Source of the DNA: Rhynchonema sp. JSB1_4
Lineage: Eukaryota; Nematoda; Chromadorea; Monhysterida; Xyalidae
DNA length: 64,000 nt
Direction: 5' to 3'
Assembly (NCBI GenBank): GCA_030248065.1
Contig: JASAMV010004098.1
Coordinates: 108,826-172,825, forward strand
Shown: positions 62,125 to 64,000 of the stretch, piece after piece
How positions within the stretch are numbered: the first letter of the stretch is position 1
Layout: each line of letters starts with the position of its first letter
Notes under the pieces: model-generated
Told to the model about the DNA's origin: nothing
The model's input: only the letters and a program-made list of their open reading frames with translations
Databases searched by the model: none
Made by a program: the position numbers and the translations under genes

Positions 62125-63930
62125 ATGGAATCACACTTCGGCGGGTCCGACTGGAGCATTCCAAGTATCAAATGGCCCTCAAAACCCCCATTCCACGATC
62201 CGGAGCCGAAAATCCGTCTGAATTCGCTACATTTTCAGCACGATCACATTTACATCCATTATGTCACCAGAGGCGCTGATGGAATGCAGAATGAGCCAAA
62301 GCGAATCGCGTATAGGGACATTGTGGGCTGTCGATTGGAAAGTGGTTGGCAGATTTAGTTGGATTGGATGTCTGCACCAAACATTTTTTATAGCTTTTTT
62401 ATATCGATATAAGACTTACATACGACTTGAGACGTATCAAGACTGTTTAGCGGCATGACAACAAGAATGACTGCTTGTATTGTTGTACTCCCGTTGATGG
62501 ATGTTGCAATTATGTATAATGCAGTCTGTCCCCTCTATAGTACTGTTAATTGATCTGAATTTTTCCAGATTTCCAAATTTTCTTTCAATTACATTGCGCA
62601 GAATAATCGCTATCTGGAGAGATTCACTGTGTGTATGATGCTCAGAGGACGGACTAAAGCAGCGGTGACAATTGGCATCACCGACCTTGCACGTCGCCGA
62701 CTTTATTCACACTTGTGCTGTTTAATGAAAGATAACACTATGCCATCTCATAATTTTCCATTCGCCTTTACCTGATGTTTCAAGGTGACGACGACGAACC
62801 GAGCGCAGTTTATCTCCGAATTGTCAGCTATCAAAGTGAGTCATCCAATTTCGAGCGCAGCAGCGATTGTCTGCGATTCAGTGAGTCGCCCTGGCATGAG
62901 AACAACTGGAATTCGGCCATGCCCTGGTATCAGGCGCTCAAACACCGCATACCTGTGTTGTTGGCACGTAAGTCCACCCTCTACGATCGGGGCCCGGCAA
63001 TTTTCGTTACTGAGATCGAACCTGGTGTCATCAGGGAATCCATAAACTAAAAATTTCTTTCGTACGAAACGTCACATGGCGACCGGACCGATCAGATTGT
63101 CATCAGCTTTCACTTGATTATTTTAACCAATTTCAATGTTTTTTTCAGCCCATATCGACCCAAACACGGTTCGATCTCAGATTCGAGCGCATCAACGTTC
63201 ACTACTGGTGTTGGTCACAGACCGATCTGAGCACAACTTTCTCAAACGGATCAGACCGATTTTGGACGATTGCAATGTCGATTATCGCATTGGAAAGCTG
63301 GGTAAATTGTAATTTAAGGCAATAAAACATTATTTAAATTATAAATTTCTCGCTCTATCATTTTGCAGTCAAGCGAGAAGAACTGATCGCGCTTATGGAG
63401 CGACAGGACACGCAGTGCTGGGATGGGTGTATGATCGTGGAAGATACGCCGTTCTTTGCATTGGTTGGGATTTAAAAATTGTTGCCAGGTTTGTTCTAAT
63501 TTTACGAGATATTATGTCATTTTTATCTATATTTTCAGACAATGTACACCTTGTTCTGCCGTGCCGACCGTGTCCAAGCAATGCACATGCCAATCATATG
63601 GGTTGGACTACAACATCACTACTCGGACATCAAATTCGGCACTCTGTTGTAAGAAAATTCCTTAAAATTCTAGCCATTTGGGTAGCCTTTTTATCATTAT
63701 AAGGAAGCAAATTTCTTCCAGCGAAATGAAAAAACGCGCGCAACGCGCGAGATTGGCGCATTCTATTGGCCGTCCACTGTTCGTTCAACGCACCCTGGCA
63801 CACGTCGAGTCCCCATCAGGTCATCGCCCATTGGTTGACTGTCTCACACTGGGATACACTCCATCCTTACATGTCATGTCGGATCTGCTTATTGACGAAA
63901 TCACGCAGAACCGGGCCAGGAAAATGCTGC
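62125..63930 (+). CDS. Sphingosine/ceramide-kinase-like protein, 5' part, with altered nucleotide loop
   Basis: Six exons: 62125-62344, 62785-62967, 63149-63301, 63369-63463, 63539-63648 and 63722-63930, after which an intron runs off the window. Phases agree (1, 1, 1, 0, 2, 1). The start is taken at 62125 (MESHFGGSDW). The N-terminal part (IAYRDIVGCRL, AVYLRIVSYQ, then MPWYQAL) follows the N-terminal domain of sphingosine kinases (DVVGC, AYF.IYTY, W..AL). Exons 3-4 follow the diacylglycerol-kinase-type catalytic fold: SLLVLVTDRSEHNFLKRI in place of LLLLVNP.SG, RPILDDCNVDYRI, and WDGCMIVEDTPFFAL in place of WDGIV.VSGDG. The Gly-rich ATP motif is therefore not conserved, suggesting a catalytically inactive or strongly divergent member. 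No membrane segment is needed in this model. Similarity is judged by eye. Confidence 0.6.
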
Positions 63931-64000
63931 GTGAGTTATCGATTTTTTATTCTTTTGTTGTGTTTTTTAACTACATAGGACAGCAACTTATATTACCTTG

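Overview
The window is intron-rich animal DNA, most likely from a nematode. The genes have many short exons with GT-AG introns. They encode animal-only families: two Smads, a legumain protease, a C-type lectin/PAN/VWA secreted protein and a fibronectin type III surface protein. Several patches of degenerate TTAGGC repeats, the nematode telomere unit, lie in the left third and near 37.7 kb. The nematode assignment is an inference; the metazoan assignment is firm. Gene models were built by hand from frame continuity, GT-AG sites and intron phase.

Layout. 1-4.5 kb holds simple sequence, a small terminal-inverted-repeat element and a tandem pair of intact four-exon genes (minus strand) for Arg/Asn/Gln-rich proteins with poly-Asp tracts. 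4.5-21.3 kb has no recognised gene and is a repeat sink. It contains a 2.4 kb foldback element broken by a second palindrome at a TTAA site, a (CA)n tract, and seven copies of a G-tract-rich element with TACCGTAAAAACC ends. Those copies separate large blocks present in both orientations; extreme poly-C and GC-rich tandem repeats follow. From 21.3 kb the window is genic: a co-Smad (Smad4-like, +), then a convergent divergent Smad (inhibitory type, -), a long gene-poor gap (33.1-40.1 kb), a complete legumain (+), a small unknown tail-anchored protein (+), an 11-exon lectin/PAN/VWA gene (-), a 15-exon FN3 protein with a GPI-type C-terminus (+), and the 5' part of a sphingosine/ceramide-kinase-like gene (+) that runs off the right edge.

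Function. The two Smads would act in TGF-beta signalling, one as the shared partner and one probably as antagonist. Legumain is a lysosomal asparaginyl endopeptidase. The lectin/PAN/VWA and FN3 proteins are extracellular or cell-surface. I see no sign of an operon. The most unusual points are a canonical six-cysteine C-type lectin domain whose coding sequence is split by a frame-preserving PAN-PAN-VWA exon cassette, a 10-base word (TGAAACATCA or its complement) found at 14 places mostly in introns, and a ~33 bp hairpin element scattered through 35-56 kb.
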